Notes: generated from the letters alone by a model not told the origin. Shown: positions 10,023 through 19,905, counted from the stretch's first letter. The stretch is 64,000 bases of DNA from Flavobacterium notoginsengisoli (GCF_014207905.1 NZ_JACHLB010000008.1:62001-126000), one strand, 5' to 3'. Numbers and translations: made by a program.

Positions 10023-10040
10023 CCCAAAATGATTTATAAA

Positions 10041-11264
10041 ATGCAAGCAAAAGATTTACTGCAGTTAGCAGACCAATTTGGAAGTCCATTGTATGTTTAC
10101 GATGCTGAAAAAATCCAATCACAGTACAACCGATTAACTAAAGCTTTCTCAAAGGTTGAGAACTTAAGAGTTAATTATGCCATGAAGGCATTGTCAAACA
10201 TTGCGATTCTACAGTTATTAAAGAACATGGGGTCTGGCTTAGACACTGTATCAATTCAGGAAGTTTTGTTAGGACTTCATGCTGGCTATGAACCCGAAAG
10301 AATTTTCTTTACACCAAACGGCGTTTCTCTAGAAGAGATCGAAGAAGTTGCCGCAATGGGTGTACAAATCAATATCGACAATTTATCTATTTTAGAGCAA
10401 TTCGGAACAAGACATCCTAATATTCCGGTATGTATCCGTATCAACCCACACGTAATGGCGGGCGGAAATGCTAACATTTCTGTTGGACACATCGATAGTA
10501 AATTTGGAATTTCTGTTCACCAGATTCCTCATATCTTACGTATTGTTGAAAACACAAAAATGAGCATTGTCGGAATTCACATGCACACAGGATCAGATAT
10601 TTTAGATATCGAAGTTTTCTTGTATGCTGCTGAAATCTTGTTCGATACCGCTAAACATTTCAAAGATTTACAATTCTTAGATTTCGGAAGCGGATTCAAA
10701 GTACCTTACAAAAAAGACGATATCGAAACAGATATCGAAGAATTAGGTAAAAAATTATCTAAAAGATTCAATGCTTTCTGTGCTGAATATGGCAGAGATT
10801 TGACACTTATTTTCGAACCAGGAAAATTCCTTGTATCAGAAGCAGGTCATTTCTTAGTAAAAGTAAACGTAGTAAAACAAACAACATCAACAGTTTTCGC
10901 TGGAATCGACAGTGGTTTCAACCACCTAATCCGTCCAATGTTTTACGGATCTTCACACCATATTGAAAACATTTCAAACCCAAAAGGAAAAGAGCGTTTT
11001 TACTCTGTTGTAGGATACATTTGCGAAACAGATACTTTCGCCAACAACCGTAGAATTGCAGAAATCACAGAAGGTGACATTTTAGAGTTTAGAAATGCCG
11101 GAGCATACTGTTTCTCAATGTCTTCGAACTACAATTCAAGATACAAACCAGCTGAAGTGCTGTGGAAAGACGGAAAAGGAATCTTAATTCGTCAAGCCGA
11201 AACATTCGAAGATTTACTTAAAAATCAAATTCCGTTGCCAGAAGAAGTTGCTGCTGCGGTTTAA
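10041..11264 (+). CDS. lysA: Diaminopimelate decarboxylase
   Basis: A 407-residue fold-type III PLP decarboxylase. Lys49 in NYAMKALSN is the expected PLP lysine. HMHTGSD, EPGKFLV and CETDTFA are the family's PLP- and substrate-binding motifs. It makes L-lysine from meso-diaminopimelate in the last step of lysine synthesis, in the cytoplasm. The frame is open 33 codons upstream, but the promoter (to 10022) lies inside that stretch, so the start is 10041 (about 12-base leader) or, less likely, leaderless at 10029. A terminator follows; the gene appears to be transcribed alone. Confidence 0.95.
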   Translation: MQAKDLLQLADQFGSPLYVYDAEKIQSQYNRLTKAFSKVENLRVNYAMKALSNIAILQLLKNMGSGLDTVSIQEVLLGLHAGYEPERIFFTPNGVSLEEIEEVAAMGVQINIDNLSILEQFGTRHPNIPVCIRINPHVMAGGNANISVGHIDSKFGISVHQIPHILRIVENTKMSIVGIHMHTGSDILDIEVFLYAAEILFDTAKHFKDLQFLDFGSGFKVPYKKDDIETDIEELGKKLSKRFNAFCAEYGRDLTLIFEPGKFLVSEAGHFLVKVNVVKQTTSTVFAGIDSGFNHLIRPMFYGSSHHIENISNPKGKERFYSVVGYICETDTFANNRRIAEITEGDILEFRNAGAYCFSMSSNYNSRYKPAEVLWKDGKGILIRQAETFEDLLKNQIPLPEEVAAAV

Positions 11265-11291
11265 CAATAGAAAAAAAAGGAATATCACCCT

Positions 11292-11326
11292 AATCCCGTT
11301 TCTTAATTGAGGCGGGATTTTTTTTA
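11292..11326 (+). terminator. Intrinsic terminator after lysA
   Basis: Stem AATCCCG/CGGGATT with a 14-base loop and a following T run, 27 bases after the lysA stop. Confidence 0.85.
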
Positions 11327-11464
11327 TTGTAGATTTTTAAGTTTAGATTTTAGATTTTTATACAACAGTCTCGCTGAGCAAAGTCGAAGTCCGCGAAAAG
11401 TAATCATACTCTCAAAAAATTAAATAAATTTAATATCTTTCCTACTTATTAATAGATCTCTAAA

Positions 11465-12004
11465 ATGAACTTTAAAGTAATTAATATACGTAAAATAGAG
11501 CCTGTAACAGGAAATTTCAAATTACATGAAGATTATATTCTTTCTTATGATCATTTTGATGGCTGGAGCAATCGATTATTACGTTTAGGTTTTTATATTG
11601 ATATTATTTTTGATTGTAAAGTTGAGATAGATTTTCATCAGGAAAATCAGGATAAATTTGAAAAACAATTAGAGTGTGAACTACCCTCTGAAATTAAAAA
11701 TATGATTTCAGAAATAATGAATCTTGATCATCTGACATTAAAACATTATTATGCCGATATGACTATGGAAGACATGAGCCATCAACATATCGTCATTAAT
11801 CATAACAATATATCTCATAATATCGGAGTAGGTATTTTATTGAAAAAACCACAGCCAGAAAATCCATCCGAAAAATTGTTTTTTGATTTAATTGAACTTT
11901 TTGAAAAATGGAGAGAAGAAATTTATCAGGAGTGTTTAAAGGAATTAACAACATCAAATCAGATTTCTGACGAGAAACACGACCTTCGCCCTAAAAGAAG
12001 ATAA
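11465..12004 (+). CDS. Hypothetical cytoplasmic protein
   Basis: A 179-residue acidic protein with no signal peptide and no membrane segment. The middle is rich in His and Asp/Glu (HYYADMTMEDMSHQHIVINH), and the C-terminus has an amphipathic helix (ELFEKWREEIYQECLKEL) before a basic tail. I do not recognise a family. It opens a run of small genes on the same strand; the next gene starts 29 bases on. The His-rich patch could bind metal, but that is only a thought. Confidence 0.6.
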   Translation: MNFKVINIRKIEPVTGNFKLHEDYILSYDHFDGWSNRLLRLGFYIDIIFDCKVEIDFHQENQDKFEKQLECELPSEIKNMISEIMNLDHLTLKHYYADMTMEDMSHQHIVINHNNISHNIGVGILLKKPQPENPSEKLFFDLIELFEKWREEIYQECLKELTTSNQISDEKHDLRPKRR

Positions 12005-12033
12005 AGTTTTATAAAAACACATTTTCCATAATT

Positions 12034-12822
12034 ATGCTAAAAAAAATTACACTCTTACTATTATCTTTTACAGGAATATGTTTTGGACAAGAGTTCCCTG
12101 AAAAAGATAAAAAATACGATGTTGATATATTTGAGTTTCTAATGAAGTCTATAGAAAAAGATTCAGTCTCATTCGAAACGTTTTTAATAAACAGTAAGCC
12201 ATTTTCAAAATGGGATATAAGACCATTAAAAAGACAAAAAGTTTGGGCTCTTGATACTGTTCATAATGCTAGCGAAGTACCTAATTTCATCTTCGGGGCA
12301 TTCTCTCACAAGTATGATGTATTACAAAAAACGGCAATGGATATGCCAAATCAATTTTTAGAAAAAGGTAAAAGCAGGAAAAACCCTTTAGAAATTTATC
12401 TAAATGAAAACCTGAAAAAATTTGAGAATCTTACCAAGCTCATTTTGGAAAATAAAAATGATATTTTTACATCTTATCAGGGAATTCAAAGAGTGGATAA
12501 TGTATATAAAGAAAATGATTTTTATTGGAAATATACAATTCCTACAGATTCTCCTTTTCCAATATCAAATAAGATTGAAAGTAATTTAAAAAACAGCTTT
12601 TCGAAACAGCAAATCAAAATTCTTGATTTACTTCAGGAATTAAATATTTATTCGGCTGTTAAAACAAAAAAAGGAATTTTCTATTTAGTTGATGGACTTA
12701 CGGATAATTCGTATGGCTTCTATTTCAATTTAAAAGGAGAAATGGAAACAGATAATTTTCTTTTCGAAATCCTAAAATTTGAAAAGATTAATACAAATTA
12801 TTTTTACTATATCGCCAATTGA
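12034..12822 (+). CDS. Hypothetical secreted protein
   Basis: A 262-residue protein with an N-terminal signal peptide (about 1-18, LLLLSFTGICFGQ). The mature part has no motif I recognise; it is mixed alpha/beta, with a run of Lys and Phe near 128-140. It follows the previous small gene by 29 bases and may share its transcript. A GC-rich hairpin repeat lies just after the stop. Confidence 0.6.
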   Translation: MLKKITLLLLSFTGICFGQEFPEKDKKYDVDIFEFLMKSIEKDSVSFETFLINSKPFSKWDIRPLKRQKVWALDTVHNASEVPNFIFGAFSHKYDVLQKTAMDMPNQFLEKGKSRKNPLEIYLNENLKKFENLTKLILENKNDIFTSYQGIQRVDNVYKENDFYWKYTIPTDSPFPISNKIESNLKNSFSKQQIKILDLLQELNIYSAVKTKKGIFYLVDGLTDNSYGFYFNLKGEMETDNFLFEILKFEKINTNYFYYIAN

Positions 12823-12846
12823 TTTTATAGCATTTACATTGCCCCC

Positions 12847-12933
12847 GCTAGCGCGAGCGTCCCGCTCGTGAACACAAGCCAGAGAATCAATATTAAAAAC
12901 CTTTAAATGCACGAGCGAGACGCTCGCGCCAGC
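12847..12933. repeat. GC-rich REP-like inverted repeat
   Basis: Arms at 12847-12870 (GCTAGCGCGAGCGTCCCGCT and 4 more bases) and 12910-12933 are reverse complements at 22 of 24 positions, around an AT-rich 39-base spacer. Each arm is itself partly self-complementary (GCGAGCGTCCCGCTCG). Its GC content stands out sharply from the surroundings. It resembles REP elements moved by RAYT transposases, but no RAYT gene is in the window. The rest of the gap to 13165 is AT-rich with no gene. Confidence 0.85.
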
Positions 12934-13165
12934 TTTGGGTAAATAGGAACAATAGATGCAGGCAAATATGTAAAAATTAGTTACATTAAAACAAATTACT
13001 CTAATCAAATTTTAAAATTAGAAGTAAGAAAATAAAACCTTATTTTTAACGTACAATAGATGAGAAATCTTAAATTAAAATAAAATCACTTTTATTATAA
13101 AATTTTGAAATCATAACTATTGCCTGTCTAACTAAAAGCTATTTTTAATTTTATATCCATCGTAC

Positions 13166-14122
13166 ATGAAATTGATTAAACCAATACTAGCGTTTATTTT
13201 CTTTTTAAGTTTTTCAATTCAACTCTCCGCAGAAACATGGAATGAACCTTGGCAAAAAGAAATAATAAAAAAAGCCGAATACTTTGTATTGGGAAAAGTA
13301 ATCAAAAACGGTGAGAATGGTGTCGAAATAGAAATCTTAAAATCATTTGGAAATTCAAAAATAGAATCAAAAAATATATTGATATCTGGTTTTTCAATGC
13401 TTCGTATGACAAGTTCATCTGGACATGGAATTCATTTAGATTTTGATCCTAATCAAACATTTTATCTCTTTTTAGTCAAGAATAAAGATGGTAATTATGA
13501 CATTCCTACTCCAACCTCTGGTTTTGCGCTTCTCGACGAAAAAAACACTGTTACAGCAACTTACAGACACAGTTATCATCAGGCATTGATTCCTCAAGAT
13601 GCTTATGAAAAAACTTATTCTGCAATATGGGATTATTACAAAACAGGAAAATACGATCAAAAAATAGTTTTAGATTTTATCAATGAAAACATAGATAAAG
13701 CTCCGGCAGGATTTGAAGAAAACGAAATATCAACTTTCTTTTTACAGCACGCTGCATTAGAAACGGCTTATTTATTAGACATTTCAATCGATTTTAAAAG
13801 AATTCAAAAATTTTTTGTTTCAGATAATTTTCACTCCAGAGTTTCAACTTTACAGCTTTTGGCCAATTCAAAAGATGCTTTTACAAAAGCCTTTTTATTA
13901 GAATTTATTAAAAATGCAGAAATGCCAAATTTTGAAAAAGTAATTGCTATTAAAAGTCTATGGAATATTGGGGATATTGATTATCAAAAGAAATTAATTG
14001 CTCTAGAAAATTCCGTATCAGATGAAGAAACAGGTTTTGGAGGCAATATTATGGATCCAAGAATAGGAACTTATTTTCCAACTCCAAAAGGTGCTATTCA
14101 AGATTTAAAAAATAAGAAATAA
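13166..14122 (+). CDS. Hypothetical secreted protein
   Basis: A 318-residue protein with a signal peptide (about 1-22, ending QLSAE). A first part (about 25-125) looks like an all-beta domain; the second (about 150-310) is helical, with loosely repeated helices that could be HEAT-like. No catalytic motif is seen. It is followed after 52 bases by the DUF5071 gene, also helical; the two may be co-transcribed. Function unknown. Confidence 0.6.
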   Translation: MKLIKPILAFIFFLSFSIQLSAETWNEPWQKEIIKKAEYFVLGKVIKNGENGVEIEILKSFGNSKIESKNILISGFSMLRMTSSSGHGIHLDFDPNQTFYLFLVKNKDGNYDIPTPTSGFALLDEKNTVTATYRHSYHQALIPQDAYEKTYSAIWDYYKTGKYDQKIVLDFINENIDKAPAGFEENEISTFFLQHAALETAYLLDISIDFKRIQKFFVSDNFHSRVSTLQLLANSKDAFTKAFLLEFIKNAEMPNFEKVIAIKSLWNIGDIDYQKKLIALENSVSDEETGFGGNIMDPRIGTYFPTPKGAIQDLKNKK

Positions 14123-14174
14123 CAATCTAATCTTTTAATGTTTGTTTGAATCTAAAAGCTCAAAACCTAAATAC

Positions 14175-14555
14175 ATGAACATTAAAAATTTAATTCCTAA
14201 AGATAAATTTGATTTTGAAACAGTTGAAAAGCTAAAAGGCTATTCTTTTGATGATATAGAACCAATAATTCCAGATTTGTTAGAATGGTTACAAGATATG
14301 AATTGGCCAATTAGCAAACCAATTGCAGAAATTTTGATTCCGTTCGCAGAAAAGATTTCACCTCAAATCTTGAAAATTTTACAAAGTGAAGATCAAGTCT
14401 GGAAATATTGGATTCTTCTCATTTTTGGAAAAATCATTAATGACAAATCGGTTTTAAAAGAAATCGAACGAATTGCAAAAAATCCTACTAAAGGAGAAGT
14501 TGAAGACGAGGTCTTTGAAATTGCTAAAGAAATAATTAATAAAGATTCCCTTTGA
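14175..14555 (+). CDS. DUF5071 domain protein
   Basis: About 126 residues starting MNIKNLIPKDKFDFE. The sequence LIPKDKFDFETVEKLKGYSF followed by a PIIPDLLEWLQDMNWPISKP region is characteristic of DUF5071, a small HEAT-like helical domain of unknown function, often in toxin/immunity settings. An ATG 11 codons upstream gives a less family-like extension. Cytoplasmic, with no signal peptide. Confidence 0.75.
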   Translation: MNIKNLIPKDKFDFETVEKLKGYSFDDIEPIIPDLLEWLQDMNWPISKPIAEILIPFAEKISPQILKILQSEDQVWKYWILLIFGKIINDKSVLKEIERIAKNPTKGEVEDEVFEIAKEIINKDSL

Positions 14556-14608
14556 TTTCTGTATAAAATAAAACCCTATTTTTAACATCCCAATTAAATC
14601 CCAAAATC

Positions 14609-15058
14609 ATGAAACCTACAATTCCCCTATTCATTCTCTTCTTCCTACTAACAACAAATCTATTCAGCCAAACGCTAACAGATTTAAAACTAAAACCAAA
14701 AGAAATTCCGAAAGGCTATATTGCAAGCGATGGCAATATTTGCATTTCGCCACAAGCTTGTACATTTTATAACGATATTCAAACCTACAGTAACATTGTG
14801 GGAACAGTAAAAAGTAAAGCCATTCAAAGTTTTAAAAGCAAAGGAGATAAAGGCTCAATAATGTATTTCGAATTTGATCATGTTTTTAAAGGCGATCGTT
14901 TTCTGCAAGGTTTATTATGGGGAAAAGACGGTCAGCCAACCGATGAGCATCCAGAAGAATATGTTGCGAAAGGCAAATTCTTAGTTATTTGGAGTTTAAA
15001 GGCAGAAAGTCCTTTAAAGGAAAAGTCGGAGACTAAAGTCGAAACGCTTTTACAATAA
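14609..15058 (+). CDS. Hypothetical secreted protein
   Basis: A 149-residue protein with a clear signal peptide (about 1-20, FFLLTTNLFSQ). The mature part has two cysteines close together (NICISPQACTFY) that could form a disulfide, and a beta-rich C-terminal part. No family recognised. It lies among other small exported proteins on the same strand. Confidence 0.55.
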   Translation: MKPTIPLFILFFLLTTNLFSQTLTDLKLKPKEIPKGYIASDGNICISPQACTFYNDIQTYSNIVGTVKSKAIQSFKSKGDKGSIMYFEFDHVFKGDRFLQGLLWGKDGQPTDEHPEEYVAKGKFLVIWSLKAESPLKEKSETKVETLLQ

Positions 15059-15114
15059 AACCTAATCACAGCTTCATTTTAATTGCTTAATTTTGCTCGA
15101 TAAAATAATACAAA

Positions 15115-15477
15115 ATGAAACCACAAATACGAATCCTACTTTACTCCATCTTATTCTTTTTATATCTAACAGCAACTTCTGTTTTGCTTTCTATCGGAGA
15201 AAAATTACAAACCGATCCGTACATTACTTTAGGTTGTGGTTTTGCAGTTTTTAATCTTATTTATGCGTTTTTGGCTTTAAAATGGAAACCGCTTTTAAAT
15301 ATCATTTTCGCTGTTGGAATTGCTGCTTTGTCTTTATTTTTAGCGTTGCAATTTACCAATTTACACCTTTTGGTTAATTACGATCCTTATCAAGTTAAAA
15401 CTGCGATATTTGCTAATGCTCTTATAGCAATTATTTTTTGGGAGATTGTATATCAAATAAAAAGCAGAATAAAATAA
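15115..15477 (+). CDS. Small membrane protein, four predicted helices
   Basis: 120 residues made almost wholly of four hydrophobic segments (about 7-26, 36-53, 58-78 and 98-113) with short loops. No family motif was recognised. It sits 56 bases after the previous gene and just before a hairpin repeat. Confidence 0.6.
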   Translation: MKPQIRILLYSILFFLYLTATSVLLSIGEKLQTDPYITLGCGFAVFNLIYAFLALKWKPLLNIIFAVGIAALSLFLALQFTNLHLLVNYDPYQVKTAIFANALIAIIFWEIVYQIKSRIK

Positions 15478-15487
15478 GTAAAATATC

Positions 15488-15615
15488 AATTGCGTCCAGC
15501 TTTAGCTGGATGTCAATAAAAGTCTTTCTAAAAAGGTTTTAGCCAAAAACTTTATACGTTTGGCTAAAGCCTTTTTCCTTTTTCCCACAGACCTCCAGCT
15601 AAAGCTGGAGGCAAT
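15488..15615. repeat. Nested hairpin repeat, 'TCCAGCTTTAGCTGGA' element
   Basis: Two self-complementary words, TCCAGCTTTAGCTGGA (left) and CCTCCAGCTAAAGCTGGAGG (right), flank a second inverted pair: AAAAAGGTTTTAGCCAAAA (15530-15548) and a TTTGGCTAAAGCCTTTTT-like arm (15560-15577). The whole can fold as a two-level cruciform, and its outer ends (ATTG...CAAT) also pair. It looks like a MITE-like dispersed element. Confidence 0.8.
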
Positions 15616-15715
15616 TTATCTCACTTCCTAAACTAGTTTTACATTTAGTTAGTGATTATAAATACTTAAAAAATAATTCATTAGTTTTACTCTTAAGTAT
15701 TTAAAAATCAAACCC

Positions 15716-16876
15716 ATGAAACGACAACCATCAATAGACATTGTTCGCGGAATTGTAATGATTATTATGGCTCTTGATCATGTGCGGGATTTGATGCATG
15801 TCGATTCGATTACACAAAGTCCAACCGATTTATCGACTACTTCGCCTTTGTTGTTTTTTACACGTTTTATCACTCATTTATGTGCGCCTACTTTTGTTTT
15901 TCTGGCAGGAACTTCGGTTTATCTTTCACTTCAAAACAAAAACAATGTAGCCGAAATGAGAGCGTTTTTATTCAAAAGAGGACTTTGGCTAATTCTACTT
16001 GAATTTACAATTATCAACTTTGGTTTATTTTTCGATATTGGTTTTCATTCTATTTTGTTTGAAGTTATTGCTGCAATAGGTTTTGGTTTTATCATTTTAA
16101 GTTTATTGCTCAAAATCCGTTCTCAAACTTTGGGAATCATTGGGATTTTCATAATCGTTTTTCATAACCTAACTCCACTTATTCCTTTTGCAGAAAATTC
16201 GGTTATAAAAACTGTTTTAGCACCGCTTTTTAGTCCGGTTGTATTTCCATTTTCTGGAAGAGCTTTTATTATGGGTTATCCGCCAATTCCGTGGTTTGGA
16301 ATCATGTTGGTCGGTTTTGCAACAGGAAAATTCTTTGAATTGTCAGATGAGAAAAGAAAAAAACTTTTCACCAAAATTGGTTTAAGTGCTTTAGTATTAT
16401 TCGTCATACTTCGATTTGTAAATATTTATGGAGATCCCGCTTTATGGACAACACAAAAAGATGTCGTTTTTACCTTTTTGTCTTTTATGAATGTGACTAA
16501 ATATCCACCTTCGCTCCTATTTTGTCTGGTTACTTTAGGCATTATGTTTTTGTTGCTTGCTTTTGCAGAACGATTCTCAAACGGGATTCAAAAAGTAGCT
16601 TTGGTTTACGGAAAAGTGCCTTTGTTTTATTTTGTAGTTCATTTTTATGTGATTCATATTCTAACGCTAATTATGCTTTTTGCCCAAGGTTTCAACTTTT
16701 CTCAATTTGAATTTGCAACAGGAACTTTTGGAAGACCTAAAGGTTTTGAAAGCGGTTTTCCTCTTTGGACAATTTATCTCATTTGGATTTTTGTTGTAAC
16801 TCTTCTCTACAAACCTTGTTTATGGTTTGGAAAATATAAAGCAGAGAATAAAAATTGGTGGCTGAAATACATTTAA
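15716..16876 (+). CDS. DUF1624 / HGSNAT-like membrane protein
   Basis: A 386-residue integral membrane protein with about ten hydrophobic segments. It starts RQPSIDIVRGIVMIIMALDH, the signature of the DUF1624 (heparan-alpha-glucosaminide N-acetyltransferase catalytic-like) family; the conserved Asp-His of ALDHVRD lies in the first helix. Such proteins are thought to move acyl groups across the membrane, but the bacterial substrates are unknown. It is probably its own transcript, since a repeat element lies upstream. Confidence 0.85.
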   Translation: MKRQPSIDIVRGIVMIIMALDHVRDLMHVDSITQSPTDLSTTSPLLFFTRFITHLCAPTFVFLAGTSVYLSLQNKNNVAEMRAFLFKRGLWLILLEFTIINFGLFFDIGFHSILFEVIAAIGFGFIILSLLLKIRSQTLGIIGIFIIVFHNLTPLIPFAENSVIKTVLAPLFSPVVFPFSGRAFIMGYPPIPWFGIMLVGFATGKFFELSDEKRKKLFTKIGLSALVLFVILRFVNIYGDPALWTTQKDVVFTFLSFMNVTKYPPSLLFCLVTLGIMFLLLAFAERFSNGIQKVALVYGKVPLFYFVVHFYVIHILTLIMLFAQGFNFSQFEFATGTFGRPKGFESGFPLWTIYLIWIFVVTLLYKPCLWFGKYKAENKNWWLKYI

Positions 16877-16969
16877 ATTTTGTCAAATGTTAAAATACAA
16901 ATCTTTCAAATACTGTACGTATTTTTTTATATTCGCTTTCTAAATTCTCGAAGCCAAAATAATGAAATA

Positions 16970-17533
16970 ATGAAAATCAAAATTTTATTTCTTGTATCCT
17001 TAATTACTATATCTTGTAAAAACGAAACGAAAACTGAAACTCCTTCAAATACCCAAAAAGACATTTTAGAAACAGCATTAAAACCTAAAGTTAATGCTGA
17101 AATAAACATTGAAGAAGCTGATACTCTTGCACTTTCTAAAAAACATAAAATCAACCAAATTCAATGTGATTTGGATGGAGATGGAAAAGACGAACTTGTA
17201 GAAATTATTAGAAGCACAAAAAATAACAAAAGCGGTTTAAAAATAACTTTTGGAAATAATAAAAGAACTGATTACTTCGGATTTGGAAATAATGTTCTAA
17301 ATCAAGGTTTTGATGAAATTGATTGGGCCGCAATATTTGAAAAAGCACCAAAAGGACAAATTATCTGGAACAATGTAAATGATGACGGCGAAATTATGGG
17401 CGATGACGAAATAAAAGAAGAAAACAAAATAAAACTCCCAAATGACGGCATTTTTATTCATGCTGAAGAAAGTTGTGGCGGTGGCATTATTTATCTGAAT
17501 AATGGAAAATACGAGTGGATCCAGCAGGAATAA
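16970..17533 (+). CDS. Hypothetical lipoprotein
   Basis: 187 residues beginning MKIKILFLVSLITISCKNET, a lipoprotein signal with the acylated Cys at residue 16 followed by K-N. The region after it is a low-complexity linker, then a compact domain with DLDGDGKDELVEI, like the Asp-rich Ca-binding loops of FG-GAP/VCBS repeats, and later NDDGEIMGDDEIKEE. This suggests a Ca-binding surface lipoprotein of unknown role. The frame is open upstream to 16880, but the lipobox fixes the start. Confidence 0.65.
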   Translation: MKIKILFLVSLITISCKNETKTETPSNTQKDILETALKPKVNAEINIEEADTLALSKKHKINQIQCDLDGDGKDELVEIIRSTKNNKSGLKITFGNNKRTDYFGFGNNVLNQGFDEIDWAAIFEKAPKGQIIWNNVNDDGEIMGDDEIKEENKIKLPNDGIFIHAEESCGGGIIYLNNGKYEWIQQE

Positions 17534-17603
17534 AACGCCAATACTATTAAAAAAACAATCTATCTTTAATCAAATTCTCTACAAATAAAATCTCCAAATC
17601 AAA

Positions 17604-18794
17604 ATGAAGAAAACCATAATTTTTCTATTATTTATTCTTACAACGCCTATTATGGCGCAAAAAGTAAAGTTTCCTGAATATCCGATTTACGATGACGTAC
17701 TAAGACGATTGACTAATGATTATATAATGCTTATTGAAGAACAAACTGAAAATTTAAAAAGCAAAGATAATATCAACACAATGCTTCAAAATACACTGCA
17801 TTATTATTCTAACAAATTCAACAAGACAAATTCGTCTCATATGAAAATGTATTTTTCTAAAGGAAAAGTTCATAAATATGTAAGGTATGCGGGTATTACA
17901 GAAGATTCTTTATACTCAGAAAGTACATTTAAAAATGATACTCTTGTAAGTTACATAGAATTTGAAAATAATCAGGATGTTGGATATGGTTTTCAACATC
18001 AAATTGAAAAAGGCAAACTTTTAAAAATTACAACTAATTACTCAGAGAAAAATAGAAAAAATAATAATTACACAAAATATAACAGCGGCATGCAAGTCAC
18101 AAACTTTGTTTTTAAAGATAATAGACTTCTTAAGATAGAAAATCTGGAACAAGCTGCAGGTAAACCACGAGTAAATGTTGATTATTTATATAAAGGCAAA
18201 AATATATTAGAAGTAAAATATAGTAAAGGCATAAATAGCATTGAGGTCTATTCTATTCAAAAAATTAATAATGAAGAAAAAAACATTTTTAGTTACAGTT
18301 ATGCCCGAGCAGAAAATCTACTTGTAGAAAATTTAGATTATAGTTTTCTCTTAAATTATGTAGAAAAAAATGCCACCGAAAAGAGCACAAAAGAATATGA
18401 TACCGAAGGGAATCTTGTTTACAGAAGAGAAACAGACGATTATATTGAAAGAAAATTTTACAAAAATGATAAAATAGCAACAATTAAAGTCTTCGATAAA
18501 GATATCCCAAAAAGATCTATTATCTTTAAATATAATACTCGAAATCAAATTGAGGATGAAGCTGAAATTGATAATAATGGAGTGACAGATAAAAGAATAC
18601 AAAGCGTATACAATAATTTTGGTGATCTTATATCGCAAAAAACTCAAATGTTTACTGATGGCAAACCTTTTCATACGTCAATTTATACTTACGAATATAA
18701 ATATGACAAGCACAATAATTGGATTGAAAGAAAGACATCATTAAATGGAGAACCGAGCGATTTAAAAATAAGAACTATTGAGTATAATAAGTAA
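17604..18794 (+). CDS. Secreted protein with YD/RHS-like repeats
   Basis: 396 residues with a signal peptide (about 1-18, TTPIMAQ). The C-terminal half has short strand repeats such as EYDTEGNLVYRRETDDY, FKYNTRNQIEDE, VYNNFGDLISQ and YKYDKHNNWIERKT, which follow the YD-repeat pattern (Y-x-Y-D-x-x-G/N-x-L/W). It is a beta-rich surface or periplasmic protein, too short for a full RHS toxin shell and with no toxin tip. Function unknown. Confidence 0.65.
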   Translation: MKKTIIFLLFILTTPIMAQKVKFPEYPIYDDVLRRLTNDYIMLIEEQTENLKSKDNINTMLQNTLHYYSNKFNKTNSSHMKMYFSKGKVHKYVRYAGITEDSLYSESTFKNDTLVSYIEFENNQDVGYGFQHQIEKGKLLKITTNYSEKNRKNNNYTKYNSGMQVTNFVFKDNRLLKIENLEQAAGKPRVNVDYLYKGKNILEVKYSKGINSIEVYSIQKINNEEKNIFSYSYARAENLLVENLDYSFLLNYVEKNATEKSTKEYDTEGNLVYRRETDDYIERKFYKNDKIATIKVFDKDIPKRSIIFKYNTRNQIEDEAEIDNNGVTDKRIQSVYNNFGDLISQKTQMFTDGKPFHTSIYTYEYKYDKHNNWIERKTSLNGEPSDLKIRTIEYNK

Positions 18795-18821
18795 AGCCAT
18801 AATATTTAAATTACTTTGAAT

Positions 18822-19289
18822 ATGAAAAATACAACTGAAATTGCCAGTCGTTTTAGAGAAGTAATCTTAAACGGAACTTGGATTGCTAATACCAATTACA
18901 AAGATCAGCTCGAAAATCTGGATTGGAAAATAGCCGTTACTTCTATTCAAAATTTAAATACGATTGCACTTCTGGCACAACATATTCATTATTATATTGA
19001 TGGAATAAATAATGTCTTCAAAGGTGGAACGCTGGATATAAAAGATAAATTCAGTTTTGATTTTCCTCCAATAAATTCTCAGCAAGAGTGGGAAAATTTT
19101 CTATTTAAATTCTGGAATGATGCTGAAGAATTTGCTTTTCTAGTTGAACAAATAACAGATGAAAAACTAGACGAAAATTTTGTAGACATTAAATATGGTT
19201 CGTACAGAAGAAATATTGAAGCGATGATTGAACACAGTTATTACCATTTAGGTCAAATTGGGCTGATAAAGAAACTGCTTCTGAAATAA
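18822..19289 (+). CDS. DinB-superfamily protein (DUF1572-like)
   Basis: 155 residues starting MKNTTEIASRFREVILNGTW (another ATG lies two codons upstream). It has the four-helix DinB layout: LAQHIHYYIDGI in the second helix and EHSYYHLGQIGLIKKLL at the C-terminus, supplying the His residues that bind a metal in this superfamily. Some members are thiol-dependent transferases, but the substrate here is unknown. Cytoplasmic. Confidence 0.75.
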   Translation: MKNTTEIASRFREVILNGTWIANTNYKDQLENLDWKIAVTSIQNLNTIALLAQHIHYYIDGINNVFKGGTLDIKDKFSFDFPPINSQQEWENFLFKFWNDAEEFAFLVEQITDEKLDENFVDIKYGSYRRNIEAMIEHSYYHLGQIGLIKKLLLK

Positions 19290-19480
19290 GTTTACACTCA
19301 TTTTTATAAATATTATAAATCGGCTGCGCAGACAAAAAAACTGAATATTTTGATGTTGGAGACAATATTCCTTACAGTAAAAAATAATTAAAAACATTGA
19401 TATACAAACTCTTAACATTAAAAAATAGTTTGGTTTTGAGTAAATTAGTAAATTTATAAATCAACTCTAATCTATTCAAA

Positions 19481-19846
19481 ATGAAAAAACTAATCTTAGC
19501 TTTTATCTTTTTATTGGGTTTATCTGTAAATGCTCAGACTTCTAAAGAACTTATTGGAAAATGGCAATTGGTAAAATGGACTAAAAACGGAAAGGTAAAA
19601 AGCATTCAGGATCGCTTTAAGACCGATCAGGTTTTTCAGGTTTTTAGCGAAAATGGCGAATTTAATAGTTTAATTGGCGATGAGTCGCATAAAGCAAAAT
19701 GGAAACTATCTAGCGATAATAATCAACTAACGATTATTTCTGTTTTAATGCCAATTAGATTCAATATTGATTATTTTGACAGCCAGAAACGGATTATTAC
19801 CAATACCGAAGTTGGTACGTTTGAATACAAAAAAGTAGCAGATTAA
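19481..19846 (+). CDS. Secreted lipocalin-like domain protein
   Basis: 121 residues with a signal peptide (about 1-19, GLSVNAQ). The mature part begins ELIGKWQLVKWTKNGK, the start of the Bacteroidota lipocalin-like fold, and continues as an all-beta barrel: FSENGEFNS, KWKLSSDNNQLTI. The ligand is unknown. It is probably monocistronic. Confidence 0.7.
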   Translation: MKKLILAFIFLLGLSVNAQTSKELIGKWQLVKWTKNGKVKSIQDRFKTDQVFQVFSENGEFNSLIGDESHKAKWKLSSDNNQLTIISVLMPIRFNIDYFDSQKRIITNTEVGTFEYKKVAD

Positions 19847-19905
19847 TCTACAGGATTTAAACACCACGTTTACATTACGTCTAATAAAACCAAAAAGTTC
19901 TAATC

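Noticed and set aside
9942..10040. 33-codon N-terminal extension of lysA
   Set aside because: The consensus promoter (9993-10022) lies inside it, and the usual LysA start is at 10041.
12772..13008. 78-codon open frame on the minus strand
   Set aside because: Made of the GC-rich inverted repeat and the end of the gene opposite; no protein features.
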